64,000 nucleotides of DNA from Hydrogenophaga sp. SL48 (GCF_021729865.1 NZ_CP063400.1:1612001-1676000), one strand, 5' to 3'; positions 43,374 through 52,939 are shown, counted from the first letter of the stretch. The notes: generated from the sequence alone by a model not told the origin. Program-made: numbers and translations.

Positions 43374-44495
43374 TCAGTAGCGCAGGCGGCCACCAAAGGT
43401 GACGATGCCGATGTCCAGGAAGTCCAGCCCGACGTGGTCGGTGCTGGAGAACGTGGCCTTGAGTCCGCCGAGGTCGAACGGACCGCGCTGCTCCAGCGTG
43501 TTGCGCAGGCCCGCTGCCGTCACCGGGCGGGGCGTCTGCCGCAGGGCCTCCACCAGCAGCCGTGCGGCCAGGAAGCCTTCCAGCGACAGGGTGCTCAGCC
43601 GGGTGTCCTTGGGCGCGTACTGCTTCATCTGGGTCTGGTAGTCGCGCACGGCGGGCAGGGAGCCGCCGAACGGGTTGGGCACGACCTGGGTCACCGTCAT
43701 GCCCCGCGAGGCCGCTTCGCCGGCGTGGTCGAACAGCCGTCCCGATTCGTTGTAGGAGGCGCCGTACAGCGGCGTGAAGAGGCCTTTCGCGCGGAGCGTC
43801 TTGAGCAGTTTCGCGGTCTCCTCCACCGGCAGCATGGTCACGATGGCCTCGGCACGCATCTGTGCGATCTGTTCGAAAGGCTTGTCCAGCTGGCCGCTGT
43901 TGCCGGCCACCGCCGCGCGACCGACCACCTCGATCGAGGGTGCCCGCGCGGCAGACTGTTCGAAGTACTTCACCTCGCCCATGGTGGCGGGGTCGTCCCG
44001 GTGGATCAGGGCCACCTTGCGAAGACCGATGGTGCGCAGCTGCTGGGCGAGCTTCTCGTACTCGCTGTTTTCGCCCTGGGTCAGGTGAAAGACGTGCGAC
44101 CGCGTCGGGGAGCGCAGCTGCACGGCCGCGGGCGAGGTGCCCAGCAGGGGAACGCCGACCCGTCCGAAGATGTTGGCGTCCAGGGTGGCTGCGAAGGTCT
44201 CGGGCCCGATCAGGTACAGGAAGGCCACCGGGTTCAGGGTGGCCGCCGCCTGTTCGATCTGTTTCAGGGCATGCGCCGGGTCGGCGGCGTCGTCCAGCGA
44301 GACCAGGCGGACGGTGTCACCCCGGATGCCCCCGGTGGCGTTGACGTGCTCCAGATGGGCCTGCATGCCCGCGCGCAGCTCGCTGGTGTAGTGCGCCAGC
44401 TCACCCTTCTGCGGCGCCACCTGCACCACCACCAGCTCGGCGGAGATGGCGCCCCGGGTCATCAGGGCGCCGGCCAGCAGGCACAGGGTCAGCAT
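43374..44495 (-). CDS. ABC-type branched-chain-amino-acid-like binding protein
   Basis: A 373-residue type 1 periplasmic-binding protein (Peripla_BP_6). ATG 44495 gives a hydrophobic signal MLTLCLLAGALMTRGAISAE; the basic N region is short, so a non-ATG start a little upstream is possible. Mature features are GMQAHLEHVNATGGIRGDTV, LLGTSPAAVQLRSPTRSHVF and KVALIHRDDPATMGEVKYFE. It has no transport partners beside it and is divergent from an APC permease. Two copies of the shared motif lie in the gap, so it belongs to the same regulon, perhaps as a receptor for sensing. Confidence 0.85.
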   Translation of the reverse strand: MLTLCLLAGALMTRGAISAELVVVQVAPQKGELAHYTSELRAGMQAHLEHVNATGGIRGDTVRLVSLDDAADPAHALKQIEQAAATLNPVAFLYLIGPETFAATLDANIFGRVGVPLLGTSPAAVQLRSPTRSHVFHLTQGENSEYEKLAQQLRTIGLRKVALIHRDDPATMGEVKYFEQSAARAPSIEVVGRAAVAGNSGQLDKPFEQIAQMRAEAIVTMLPVEETAKLLKTLRAKGLFTPLYGASYNESGRLFDHAGEAASRGMTVTQVVPNPFGGSLPAVRDYQTQMKQYAPKDTRLSTLSLEGFLAARLLVEALRQTPRPVTAAGLRNTLEQRGPFDLGGLKATFSSTDHVGLDFLDIGIVTFGGRLRY

Positions 44496-44686
44496 CAGGC
44501 GGGTGTGGCTCCCAGCTGATCTGCAGGAGGGCAAAGGATTCGGGTCGTGGCGCAACGTTGTTCTCCAATCTGCACACAAGCCGCCAGGGGCGGAGACCGA
44601 AGGCAGCCGGGTGCCGCCTCGACGCGTCCTCCCCGCAAGGAGTCGCTCTTGTGCAGGGCATGTTAGGTGCTGCCCGGTGCCGCCCA

Positions 44687-44763
44687 TAGCCCAAATCGGC
44701 ATGTCGGGTTGCGGGGCAGGGTGCCGCTTCTGGGGGCTGAAAAGTTGCCGATCCGGGATAACC
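44687..44763. promoter_or_regulatory. Inverted pair of shared motif (binding protein / permease)
   Basis: Reverse-strand copy CATGCCGATTTGGGCTA at 44687-44703 and forward copy GTTGCCGATCCGGGATAACC at 44744-44763, centres about 58 bp apart (two helical turns more than at 41516-41569). They lie in the 376-bp gap between 44495 and 44872, where I see no other feature. Confidence 0.65.
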
Positions 44764-44871
44764 GTTGCGCCTGTGATGCCCCCAGACTTGCAGTATTCGC
44801 GGAGGTTCCGCGATCCCCCATGTGCCGGCGCGGGGCTTTGGTATCGGCAGCAGACAGACAGTGAAAACCAC

Positions 44872-46344
44872 ATGGCAGACAACCATCCGTCAGAGCAGGA
44901 AACCCCTGCATACCCACCACACGGCGGGCCCCACCAGCTTCGCAAGAACTCGCTGGGTCTCGTCTCGGTGACGTTCATGGTCATCTCGGCGGCCGCGCCG
45001 CTCACCGGGGTCGCCGGGGCCGTGCCCATCGCGTTCCTGCTCGGCAACGGCACGGGTGTCCCCGCGACCTTCCTGTTCATGACCCTGATCATGCTGGCCT
45101 TCTCCGTCGGCTACGTGGCGATGTCCCGCCATGTGCGCAACGCCGGGGCCTTCTACGCCTACGCGGCCCGAGGCCTGGGCGGCTGCTGGGGCGGCGCCAC
45201 CGCGATGGTGGCCCTGGTGGCCTACAACGCCCTGCAGTTCGGGCTCATCGGTCTCCTGGGCGGCGTCTCCGCGGGCGTGTTCGGCGGCTTCGGCCTGGAC
45301 ATGCCCTGGTGGGTCTACAGCCTGGTGGCCGTGCTCCTGGTCGGCATCCTGGGCTACCGGCAGGTGGATCTGTCGGCCAAGGTGCTGGTGCTGCTGGTGC
45401 TGCTGGAGTACCTGATCGTGCTGCTGGTGGACTTCGCCATCCTGGGCACGGGGGGCGCGAGCGGCCTGTCGCTGAACCTGTTCGACATGTCGGCCATCAC
45501 CTCGGGCTCGTTCACGGTGGCGGTGCTGTTCTGCCTGGGGTCGTTCATGGGCTTCGAGGCCACCACCATCTACGCCGAAGAGGCGCGCGACCCGGACGTC
45601 ACGATCCCGCGCGCCACCTACCTGTCGGTGCTGCTGATCGGCCTGTTCTTCGTGTTCACCACCTGGCTGATGATCGCCGGCGTCGGTGCGGCCGAACTGA
45701 TCCCGACACTCCAGGGCCTGCAGGACCCCACCACCTTCTTCTTCGAGCTGGCCGGCCGTTATGTCGGCGGTCCGGTGCCGGCCATTGCCGGGGTGCTGCT
45801 GGTGTCCAGCCTGTTCGCGGCGCTGTCGGCCTTCCACAACTACATCGCGCGCTACAGCTACGTCGCCGGCCGGGAAGGCCTGCTGCCCGCGGCCTTCGGC
45901 AGGACCCACGCCACGCACCAGAGCCCGCACGTCGGCTCGGTGGCCCAGACCATCGGTGCGCTGATCGTGCTGGCCGTGTTCGCCGGCCTGGGCCTCGACC
46001 CGGTGCTCAACATGTTCACCTGGATCTCGCAGATCGGTGTGCTGGGCGTGCTGGGCATGATGTCGGTCACGTCGCTGGCGGTGGTGGCCTTCTTCCGCCG
46101 GCACGCAGAGGCCTCGCTGCTGGTCTCCTGGGTGATGCCGGTGATGTCCGGTCTGATCATGGCCGCGCTGTTTGTCTACATCTTCCTCAACTTCGGGGAT
46201 CTCACGGGGATGCAGGGGGGCAGCCTCGGCATCGTCCTGCCTTCGCTGATCCCGCTGGCCGCCGTGGTGGGCTGGCTGCTGGCCAGCCGCCTGCGGACCG
46301 CCCATCCGAAAGCGTTCGCCAGCATGGGTGCCAGCCGCACCTGA
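44872..46344 (+). CDS. APC-superfamily amino acid/amine permease
   Basis: A 490-residue integral membrane protein with about 12 hydrophobic segments. The first has the APC signature LGLVSVTFMVISAAAPLTGV, and CLGSFMGFEATTIYAEEARD (around residues 223-242) is the conserved substrate/TM6 region of APC transporters of amino acids and amines. The N and C tails are polar. It is followed by a strong terminator and preceded by two copies of the shared motif. It likely imports the pathway substrate or an amino-acid intermediate. The ribosome-binding site before ATG 44872 is weak. Confidence 0.9.
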   Translation: MADNHPSEQETPAYPPHGGPHQLRKNSLGLVSVTFMVISAAAPLTGVAGAVPIAFLLGNGTGVPATFLFMTLIMLAFSVGYVAMSRHVRNAGAFYAYAARGLGGCWGGATAMVALVAYNALQFGLIGLLGGVSAGVFGGFGLDMPWWVYSLVAVLLVGILGYRQVDLSAKVLVLLVLLEYLIVLLVDFAILGTGGASGLSLNLFDMSAITSGSFTVAVLFCLGSFMGFEATTIYAEEARDPDVTIPRATYLSVLLIGLFFVFTTWLMIAGVGAAELIPTLQGLQDPTTFFFELAGRYVGGPVPAIAGVLLVSSLFAALSAFHNYIARYSYVAGREGLLPAAFGRTHATHQSPHVGSVAQTIGALIVLAVFAGLGLDPVLNMFTWISQIGVLGVLGMMSVTSLAVVAFFRRHAEASLLVSWVMPVMSGLIMAALFVYIFLNFGDLTGMQGGSLGIVLPSLIPLAAVVGWLLASRLRTAHPKAFASMGASRT

Positions 46345-46384
46345 AGCGCTGGCCCGGCGGGGGGTCGCCCGCGCATCCAAGGTT

Positions 46385-46415
46385 CCAGGGGGAGAGATCC
46401 CCCTGGCTTTTTTTT
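46385..46415 (+). terminator. Rho-independent terminator after the permease gene
   Basis: CCAGGGGG (46385-46392), six-base loop, CCCCCTGG (46399-46406), then C and eight T. A textbook terminator that separates the permease from the downstream P450 operon. From 46416 to 46566 I find no copy of the shared motif and no clear promoter. Confidence 0.92.
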
Positions 46416-46566
46416 GTCCGCGCCCCATCGGCCGATGCCGCCTCATCTCAACAGACGATGGTGGTTTTGTCCCGGTCTTCCTACATTGGATTGCCTAGCA
46501 CGGCATCGAGAAAAACGCATTGATCGATGTCATGGCCCCTTCCATTCACACCCACTGAACAAGACC

Positions 46567-47898
46567 ATGAGACAAGACAGCGCGGACCGATTTCTCACCA
46601 TTGCCGTCGTCGACACCAACGGCCTGCTGCGGGGCCAGAAGGTGGCCGCCAGCGAGCTGCCGGGCATCCTGGCCAGCGGCATGGGCATGTCGCCGGCGCA
46701 GCTGGCGCTCGACCCCACCGACGTGTTCCTGAGCATGCCCGGCGTCACCGACGGCACGGGCGACTTCCACGACAGCGCCCTGATCGTGGACACCGGCAGC
46801 CGCCGTGCGATTCCCTGGGAAGCGCCGTCCGACCAGGGGCTGTACCTGGCCGAGTTCTCGGGCGACGCGCAGGCCTTCTGCCCGCGCAGCGTGTTGCGCA
46901 AGGTGCTCGACCGCGCCGCGGCCATGGACGTCTTCCCCAAGCTCGGCTACGAGCTGGAGTTCACGCTGTTCAACGAGACGGCCGAGACCCTGCAGGCCAA
47001 GCAATACGACCAGCTGCGCACGGCCACCGCCCACGCCAGCCACGACCTGGTGATCTACCAGGCCGCGCAGTCGGAGTTCTACAACGGCGTGGCCGATTTC
47101 TGCGAGCCGCTGGGCATCCAGCTGGCCAAGATGCACGAGGAGATCGGTGGCGGCTTCATGGAGGCCTGCATCGCCGCCAACACGGCCATGGCCGCGGCCG
47201 ACCAGGCCGTGCTGCTGAAGAATTTCCTGCGCGTGTTCGCCATGCGCCGGGGCCAGACCATTTCCTTCATGCCGCGCTGGTCCGAAGAGGCCGACAGCCA
47301 GTCCAGCCACATTCATATCTCGCTGCTGGACGGCAAGGGCAAGCCATGGTTCTGGGACGCGGAGGCCGAGCACCAAATGTCTCGGCGCTTCCGCCATTTC
47401 ATCGCCGGCGTGCAGCGCTACCTGCCCGAGTTCATGCTGGTCTTCGCGCCCACGGTGAACAGCTGGCGCCGTTTCGCCGAAGGCACCTTCGCGCCGCCGG
47501 CCTTCACCTGGGGCATCGAGAACCGCACCACCTGCCTGCGCGTGGTGGGGCACAGCCCGTCGTCGATCCGGGTGGAGAACCGCCTGCCGTGCGCCGACGC
47601 CAACCACTACCTGACGGCGGCTGCCAGCATTGCAGCGGGCCTGGCCGGGATCGAACAGGAGTTGGAGCCCAGCGCTGCCACCGTGGGCAACGGCTACCTG
47701 CCCGACGCGCGCCACGGGCCGCCGCTGCACAAGAACATGCCGGCCGCGATCGCGGCGCTGCGTGGGTCGGCCTGCGCGAAGGACTGGCTGGGCGAACGCT
47801 TTGTCGAGACCTTCAGCGCCACCCGCGAGGCGCAGTGCAAGTCCTTCGCCGGCAAGTCGCTGATCGACGAACGCCGCCGCTTCTTTGAACTCGGGTGA
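46567..47898 (+). CDS. Glutamine synthetase-family enzyme (gamma-glutamyl-amine ligase type)
   Basis: A 443-residue member of the GS superfamily resembling PuuA-type ligases rather than GlnA. The ATP/metal residues appear in YELEFTLFNE, MHEEIGGGFMEA and RVENRLPCADANHYLTAAAS, and SHIHISLLDGKGKPWF gives the conserved His/Ser loop. There is no GlnA adenylylation loop at the C terminus. Such enzymes gamma-glutamylate polyamines, ethylamine or other amines. First gene of a five-gene run with gaps of 7-11 bp or overlaps, ahead of the amidotransferase and P450 system. Confidence 0.88.
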   Translation: MRQDSADRFLTIAVVDTNGLLRGQKVAASELPGILASGMGMSPAQLALDPTDVFLSMPGVTDGTGDFHDSALIVDTGSRRAIPWEAPSDQGLYLAEFSGDAQAFCPRSVLRKVLDRAAAMDVFPKLGYELEFTLFNETAETLQAKQYDQLRTATAHASHDLVIYQAAQSEFYNGVADFCEPLGIQLAKMHEEIGGGFMEACIAANTAMAAADQAVLLKNFLRVFAMRRGQTISFMPRWSEEADSQSSHIHISLLDGKGKPWFWDAEAEHQMSRRFRHFIAGVQRYLPEFMLVFAPTVNSWRRFAEGTFAPPAFTWGIENRTTCLRVVGHSPSSIRVENRLPCADANHYLTAAASIAAGLAGIEQELEPSAATVGNGYLPDARHGPPLHKNMPAAIAALRGSACAKDWLGERFVETFSATREAQCKSFAGKSLIDERRRFFELG

Positions 47899-47905
47899 GG
47901 TCAGC

Positions 47906-48652
47906 ATGCTCATTGGCATCCTCGAATGCGGCCAGACCAGTCCCGACTGGATCGAAGAACACGGTGAGATGGCCGCACCGTTCCCGCCCTTCCTGCGCAG
48001 CGCCGACGCCGCGCTCGACTTCAAGGTCTACAAGGCGCACCGGCACGAGCTGCCGGCCACGGCCACCGAATGCGACGCCTGGCTGGTCACCGGCAGCCCA
48101 GCCAGCGTGCACGAGCGCCTGCCCTGGCAGCCCGCGCTGGCGCGGTTTCTGGTCGAAGCGGCGCAGCAGCGGCCGGTGGTGGGCATCTGCTTTGGCCACC
48201 AGCTGCTGCACGACGCGCTGGGCGGCGTGGTGCAGCGTTCCGGCAAGGGCTGGGGCGTGGGTGTGCAGGACTACCCGCTGCAGAGCGTGCCCGACTGGTC
48301 GCCGCCCGGTGCGCTGGACGGCGACCGCTTCCACCTGATCGCGCTGCACCAGGACCAGGTGACCACGGCCGCCCCGGGCACCCGAGTGCTGGCGGGCAAC
48401 GCCTTCTGCCCAGTGGGCATCACCACCATCGGCGAGAACGTGCTGACCATCCAGGCCCACCCAGAAATGACCACCCGCCTGGCACGGGACATCTACGAGT
48501 CGCAGCGGACCGAGCAGGGCGATGCGATCACCGACGCCGCCGTGCAGAGCCTGCAGACCCGCATCGACAGCCGCCCCGCGGCGCACTGGGTGCTGGCCTT
48601 CGTGCGCCACCGCCTGGCCCGCCTCTCGGCCACCACCCCATCCGCCCACTGA
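47906..48652 (+). CDS. Class I glutamine amidotransferase-like hydrolase
   Basis: A 248-residue GATase1 domain protein with nucleophile Cys95 (VVGICFGHQLLHDAL) and the His-Glu pair in IQAHPEMT. It lacks a synthetase domain. Next to a PuuA-like ligase it could be a gamma-glutamyl hydrolase (PuuD analogue) that removes the glutamyl group at the end of the pathway, or it could supply ammonia. The start is ATG 47906, seven bases after the ligase stop, with GAGG as ribosome-binding site. Confidence 0.87.
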   Translation: MLIGILECGQTSPDWIEEHGEMAAPFPPFLRSADAALDFKVYKAHRHELPATATECDAWLVTGSPASVHERLPWQPALARFLVEAAQQRPVVGICFGHQLLHDALGGVVQRSGKGWGVGVQDYPLQSVPDWSPPGALDGDRFHLIALHQDQVTTAAPGTRVLAGNAFCPVGITTIGENVLTIQAHPEMTTRLARDIYESQRTEQGDAITDAAVQSLQTRIDSRPAAHWVLAFVRHRLARLSATTPSAH

Positions 48653-48663
48653 AGGGAACGCCC

Positions 48664-49929
48664 ATGACTTCGCTCACCCTCAACCGACCAACCACCCGTG
48701 TCGACCTCACCGATGCCGGCGTCTGGCACCAGGCCGTGCCCGCAGACGAGTTCACGCGCCTGCGCCGCGAATCGCCCGTGGCCTGGAACGAACGCACCGA
48801 CGGCCAGAAGGGCTTCTGGGCCGTGACGCGCTACGACGACATCGTCACCGTCTCGGGCAACACCGCGGTCTACTCGTCGCGCAACGGCGTGATCAGCCTG
48901 GACGACTTCGACGACGCGCAGAACGACGCACGCCGCACCCTGCTGGAAATGGACGCGCCCCAGCACTCCAAGATGCGCATGATCACCGTGCCCGGCTTCA
49001 TGCCGCGGGCGGTGGCGGCGCTGGAGGCTTCGGTGCGTTGCACCGCCGCGCGCCTGCTGGACGAGGTGCTGCAGTCGCCGCAGGTGGATGTGGTGGAGGT
49101 GCTGGCCAAGCAGCTGCCCATCGTCACGCTGTGCCGTGTGCTGGGCATTCCGGAAGATCGCCGCGACGACATGATCCGCTGGAGCGACCAGCTGATCGGT
49201 TCCGACGACCCGGAGTTCGTCGACCCGGCCGTGGCCGCGGTGCCGGAGGCCGAGCGGCGCATGCTGCCCTTCGGCCACCCGGCCTCGTTGCAGGCCTTCG
49301 AACTGGGCCTGCAGCTGGCGCAGGAGCGCCGCCACCAGGGCACGGACGACATCGTCACCCGGCTCGCGCTGGGCAGCTTTGACGGCCGGCCGCTGACCGA
49401 CGGAGAGTTCTGCAACTACTTCCTGATGCTGGTGGTGGCCGGGAACGAGACCACGCGCCATTCCATCTCCCACGGCATCAAGGCCTTCTGCGACTTCCCC
49501 GACCAGTGGGCGCGTTTTCGCGCGGGTGGTGTCGATGCGCGGGTCGCCGCCGACGAGATCTTCCGCTGGGCCAGTCCGGTGCACTTTGTGCGCCGCATCG
49601 CCACCGCCGACACGGAGCTGGCCGGTGCGCAGATCGCCCGCGGCGACAAGGTCGCCATGTACTACGCCTCGGGCAACCGGGACGAGGCGCACTTCGATGC
49701 GCCGCACAGCTTCCGCATTCACCGCACGCCCAACCACCACATGGCCTTTGGCCGCGGCGGGCCACACTTCTGCCTGGGCACGCACGTGGCCAAGCTGCAG
49801 GTGAGTGTGCTGCTGGAAGAGATGGCGAAGCGGGTGGCCTCCATGTCGCTCACCGGCACCGCCGACCGCCTGCGCAGCAACCACGTGCACGGCATCAAGC
49901 GGCTGCCGGTCGCGTTCACCCCCGCCTGA
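48664..49929 (+). CDS. Cytochrome P450 (class I bacterial)
   Basis: A 421-residue soluble P450. I-helix oxygen-activation motif AGNETT (259-264), ExxR pair Glu298-Arg301 (EIFRW), and heme ligand Cys370 in FGRGGPHFCLG. The genes for its redox partners follow directly (reductase, then 2Fe-2S ferredoxin). The neighbouring ligase and amidotransferase recall the P450 systems for morpholine, piperidine and pyrrolidine in mycobacteria (pipA/morABC), which is a comparison of gene content and not proof of substrate. ATG 48664 follows AAGGGA. Confidence 0.93.
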   Translation: MTSLTLNRPTTRVDLTDAGVWHQAVPADEFTRLRRESPVAWNERTDGQKGFWAVTRYDDIVTVSGNTAVYSSRNGVISLDDFDDAQNDARRTLLEMDAPQHSKMRMITVPGFMPRAVAALEASVRCTAARLLDEVLQSPQVDVVEVLAKQLPIVTLCRVLGIPEDRRDDMIRWSDQLIGSDDPEFVDPAVAAVPEAERRMLPFGHPASLQAFELGLQLAQERRHQGTDDIVTRLALGSFDGRPLTDGEFCNYFLMLVVAGNETTRHSISHGIKAFCDFPDQWARFRAGGVDARVAADEIFRWASPVHFVRRIATADTELAGAQIARGDKVAMYYASGNRDEAHFDAPHSFRIHRTPNHHMAFGRGGPHFCLGTHVAKLQVSVLLEEMAKRVASMSLTGTADRLRSNHVHGIKRLPVAFTPA

Positions 49930-49936
49930 GGTGGCC

Positions 49937-51187
49937 ATGCGCACACCCCATGCCGTCATCCTCGGCGCCGGGCACGCCGCGGCGCAGCTGGCCACCGGCC
50001 TGCGCCAGCAGGGCTGGCAGGGCGACATCACCCTGGTGGGCGAAGAGCCCGTGCTGCCTTACCAGCGACCGCCGCTGTCCAAGGCCTACCTGGCCGGGCA
50101 GATGAGCGCCGAACAGATGCTGATCCGCAACGCCGCGGCCTACGAGAAGGCGGGTGTGGCCCTGCGCCTGGGTGTGCGGGCCCAGCGCATCGACCGGGCG
50201 CAGCAGCAGGTGCACCTGAGCACCGGCGAGGTGCTGGACTACAGCGCGCTGGCGCTCACGCTGGGGGCGCGCGTTCGCGAGCTGCCGGTGCCCGGTGCCG
50301 GTCTGCCTGGCGTCTTCTACCTGCGCACCCTCGCCGATCTGGACCGCATCAAGGCCCACGCTGCCGCGGGCAGATGCCGGCGCGCGGTGATGGTGGGCGG
50401 CGGCTACATCGGCCTCGAAACCGCCGCCGGTCTGCGCCAGCTGGGCCTGTCGGTGACCCTGCTCGAAGCCATGCCACGGCTGCTGCAGCGCGTGACCAGC
50501 GCCGAGGTCTCTGCCTTCTACCAGCGCGTGCACACCGAAGAGGGGGTGGACATCCGCTGCGGCAAGAGCGTGCAGCGCATCCTCGGCGAAACCGCGGTCA
50601 CCGCGGTGCGGTGCGAGGACGGCGAGAGCTTCCCGGCCGACCTGGTGATCGTCGGCATCGGCGTGTTGCCCAACCTGGAACTGGCCGCCGCGGCGGGGCT
50701 GGACACCGGGAACGGCATCCGCGTCAACGCGTTCGCCCAGACCAGCGATCCGCTCATCGTCGCGGCCGGCGACTGCACCGAGTTCTTCAGCGAAGCCCAT
50801 GGCCGCTCCATGCGGCTGGAGTCGGTGCCCCACGCCATGGCCCAGGCCAGCTGCGCCGCAGCCACGCTGTGCGGCAAACGCGTGCCTTACCAGGCCCAGC
50901 CCTGGTTCTGGTCCGACCAGTACGACCTCAAGCTGCAGATGGCCGGCCTGTCGCAGGGCTTTGAGCAGGCCGTGGTCCGTGGCGACAGCCGCCAGGGCCG
51001 AAGCTTTTCGGTGTTCTACCTGTCGGGCGGTCGCCTGCGGGCCGTGGACTGCGTCAACCGGCCCAGGGACTTCCTGCTCGGCAAGAAACTGATCGCGGCC
51101 GCCGCCGAGATTCCACCCGGCGCCCTGGCCGACGACTCGTCGGACCTGGCCCGCTGGCTCACCACCCTTCAACCCACCACACCATGA
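49937..51187 (+). CDS. NAD(P)H-ferredoxin reductase (putidaredoxin reductase type)
   Basis: A 416-residue FAD protein with the FAD motif VILGAGHAAAQLA near the N terminus, the NAD(P) motif VMVGGGYIGLETAAGLRQLG (about 150-168), and the second FAD motif around VAAGDCTEF. The C-terminal interface domain WFWSDQYDLKLQMAGL is typical of putidaredoxin reductases. It passes electrons from NAD(P)H to the ferredoxin encoded by the next, overlapping gene, which in turn reduces the P450. It starts seven bases after the P450 stop. Confidence 0.93.
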   Translation: MRTPHAVILGAGHAAAQLATGLRQQGWQGDITLVGEEPVLPYQRPPLSKAYLAGQMSAEQMLIRNAAAYEKAGVALRLGVRAQRIDRAQQQVHLSTGEVLDYSALALTLGARVRELPVPGAGLPGVFYLRTLADLDRIKAHAAAGRCRRAVMVGGGYIGLETAAGLRQLGLSVTLLEAMPRLLQRVTSAEVSAFYQRVHTEEGVDIRCGKSVQRILGETAVTAVRCEDGESFPADLVIVGIGVLPNLELAAAAGLDTGNGIRVNAFAQTSDPLIVAAGDCTEFFSEAHGRSMRLESVPHAMAQASCAAATLCGKRVPYQAQPWFWSDQYDLKLQMAGLSQGFEQAVVRGDSRQGRSFSVFYLSGGRLRAVDCVNRPRDFLLGKKLIAAAAEIPPGALADDSSDLARWLTTLQPTTP

Positions 51188-51504
51188 TCACCATCACCTT
51201 CATCGACCACCTGCGGCAGGCCACCACCGTGCAGGCCGCACCCGGCAGCTCCCTCATGCAGGCGGCCGTGGACAACCACATCACCGGCATCGTCGGTGAA
51301 TGCGGGGGCTTCTGCTCCTGCGCCACCTGCGTGTGCCAGGTCGAGGCGGCCTGGGTGGACCGGCTGCCGCCGCCCGAGGCCATGGAAAGCGCGATGCTGG
51401 AATCGGCCGCGGCCGACCACCCGAACAGCCGTTTGTGTTGTCAAATCTCGTTGAGTGCGGACCTGGACGGCCTGACGGTGCACTTGCCCGAGAGCCAGTT
51501 CTGA
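51184..51504 (+). CDS. 2Fe-2S ferredoxin (putidaredoxin type)
   Basis: A 106-residue ferredoxin with cluster ligands Cys40, Cys46, Cys49 and Cys86 (CX5CX2CX36C), the exact spacing of putidaredoxin and adrenodoxin, in GECGGFCSCATCVCQV and RLCCQI. It shuttles electrons to the P450. The ATG overlaps the reductase stop in an ATGA, which indicates coupled translation. It is distinct from the nif-linked FeSII-like ferredoxin at 8158, whose motif is CX4CX2C. Confidence 0.94.
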   Translation: MITITFIDHLRQATTVQAAPGSSLMQAAVDNHITGIVGECGGFCSCATCVCQVEAAWVDRLPPPEAMESAMLESAAADHPNSRLCCQISLSADLDGLTVHLPESQF

Positions 51505-51567
51505 CGCAGCGGCCGGCACCGCCGGGCCCTGCAGGTCTGGTGGTGCGGTGAACACGGAGCAAGCTGG

Positions 51568-52272
51568 GTGAGCACCAACACGGATGTCTCGGACGATTTC
51601 AAGCGGGCCCTGTTCGCCCTGGTCCACCGGCTGATGCCGGTGGACGGCATCCGCTTTTTCATCTACGTGCCCTGGGCGCAGCTGCAGCAGGACAGCGCCT
51701 CGCACGCGCAGCTGGACACCATGCTGCGCCAGTACGCCGAGACCTGGTGGGAGGTGGACCCGATGCACCCCTCGCGCTTCGAGGACCGGGACACGGTGGT
51801 GGTGTCCAACTCGATGCTGATGTCCGACGACGAGTGGCGCCAGAGCACGATCTACACCGGCTTCTACCAGCCCAGCGGCTACTTCCACGATTGCGACGTG
51901 TTCTTCCGGCAGCAGGGCCGCATCGTGGCGGTGCTCTCGATGGTGCGGCGCGATCCGGCGCAACCGTTCAGCCCGGCCGAGGTGGCCAGCCTCAACCAGA
52001 TCCAGCCCTTTGTGGAATACAGCCTGGGCGCGATCCACGTGGCCAGCCGTGTCATCAGCCGCACCAGCCTCTCGGCCCGCTTTCACCTGACGGCGCGCGA
52101 GCTGGACGTGGTGGAGATCGCCGTCACCGGCATCAGCAACAAGGCGCTGTGCCGGCACCTGGGCATCTCGCTGCCCACGCTGCGCAGCCACGTGCAGAAC
52201 ATCTACGCCAAGGTGGGGGTGCGCTCCAGCTCGGAGCTGATCGCTAAGCTGGCGCCGATCCAGTTCAGCTGA
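51568..52272 (+). CDS. LuxR-family transcriptional regulator
   Basis: A 234-residue regulator with a C-terminal LuxR HTH (about 170-228: FHLTARELDVVEIAVTGISN, then LGISLPTLRSHVQNIYAKVG). The N-terminal 150 residues may be an autoinducer-like or GAF-like sensory domain with several Trp, Phe and Tyr, but the signature Trp/Asp residues of AHL receptors are not clear. Start is GTG 51568. It follows the ferredoxin by 63 bp and probably regulates the P450 operon, which lacks the AraC-type motif. A hairpin separates it from the convergent nitroreductase gene. Confidence 0.85.
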   Translation: MSTNTDVSDDFKRALFALVHRLMPVDGIRFFIYVPWAQLQQDSASHAQLDTMLRQYAETWWEVDPMHPSRFEDRDTVVVSNSMLMSDDEWRQSTIYTGFYQPSGYFHDCDVFFRQQGRIVAVLSMVRRDPAQPFSPAEVASLNQIQPFVEYSLGAIHVASRVISRTSLSARFHLTARELDVVEIAVTGISNKALCRHLGISLPTLRSHVQNIYAKVGVRSSSELIAKLAPIQFS

Positions 52273-52277
52273 GCCCG

Positions 52278-52296
52278 GGCCCCTTGCCCCGGGGCC
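52278..52296. terminator. Hairpin between convergent luxR-type and nitroreductase genes
   Basis: GGCCCC (52278-52283) pairs with GGGGCC (52291-52296) over a 7-nt loop, in the 24-bp gap between two convergent stops. No T-tract follows, so the terminator call is tentative. Confidence 0.4.
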
Positions 52297-52932
52297 TCAG
52301 ACGAAGGACAGCACCTCGGCAACCGGGCGGCGCGGCTTGCGAGGCCAGTTGCCCGGCGCGGGCCGGCCGATCGCCACCAGCATCACCGGCAGTTCGGTCG
52401 CTTCGATACCGAACTCGGCGCTGACGGCCACAGCATCGAAGCCGCCCATGGGGGCGCTGGCCAGGCCCAGGGCCTGCGCCGCTGTCATCAGGTTCATGGC
52501 CGCCAGCGAGGCCGAGCGGATGGCCTCGTCGCGCTGCTTCACCGGCCGCTCGTGCATGCCGCGGTGGGTGTCGCTGGCCCAGGCCTCCAGATCCTCCGGC
52601 CCCATGTGGCCGGCGTCGACCAGGGGCTGGAGGTTGTCGCGGATGCGCTCGTGGCCGTTGAGGGTGCCAATGACGATGACCGTCACGGCGGCGTTGATCA
52701 CCTGCTGCTGACCATAGGCCAGCTGGCACAGCTTCTCTTTGCCTGTGGCTGACTTGACCGCGATGAAGCGCCAGTTCTGCAGGTGGTAGGCGCTGGGCGC
52801 CTCGCAGGCGTGGGCGATGAGGTCGGCGACCAGGTCGTCGTCGATCTCGAACGCCGGGTTGAAGTGGCTGGTGGAGACGCGCGCGCGGATCAGTTCGAGC
52901 GCTTCGGTGCAGGTGTCGAGTTGGAGGGACAT
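52297..52932 (-). CDS. Nitroreductase-family flavoprotein
   Basis: A 211-residue FMN-dependent nitroreductase-type protein. The N-terminal RARVSTSHFNP and the helix ACEAPSAYHLQNWRFIAV (FMN-binding, with the usual PSxxNxQPW replaced by PSAYHLQNW) are family features, as are the AAQALGLASAPMGGFD segment and the C-terminal VMLVAIGRP. It reduces quinones, nitro or imine compounds with NAD(P)H. It is seven bases downstream of the cytochrome b561 gene on the same strand, in a set led by an ALDH gene. Confidence 0.88.
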   Translation of the reverse strand: MSLQLDTCTEALELIRARVSTSHFNPAFEIDDDLVADLIAHACEAPSAYHLQNWRFIAVKSATGKEKLCQLAYGQQQVINAAVTVIVIGTLNGHERIRDNLQPLVDAGHMGPEDLEAWASDTHRGMHERPVKQRDEAIRSASLAAMNLMTAAQALGLASAPMGGFDAVAVSAEFGIEATELPVMLVAIGRPAPGNWPRKPRRPVAEVLSFV

Positions 52933-52939
52933 GGTGATC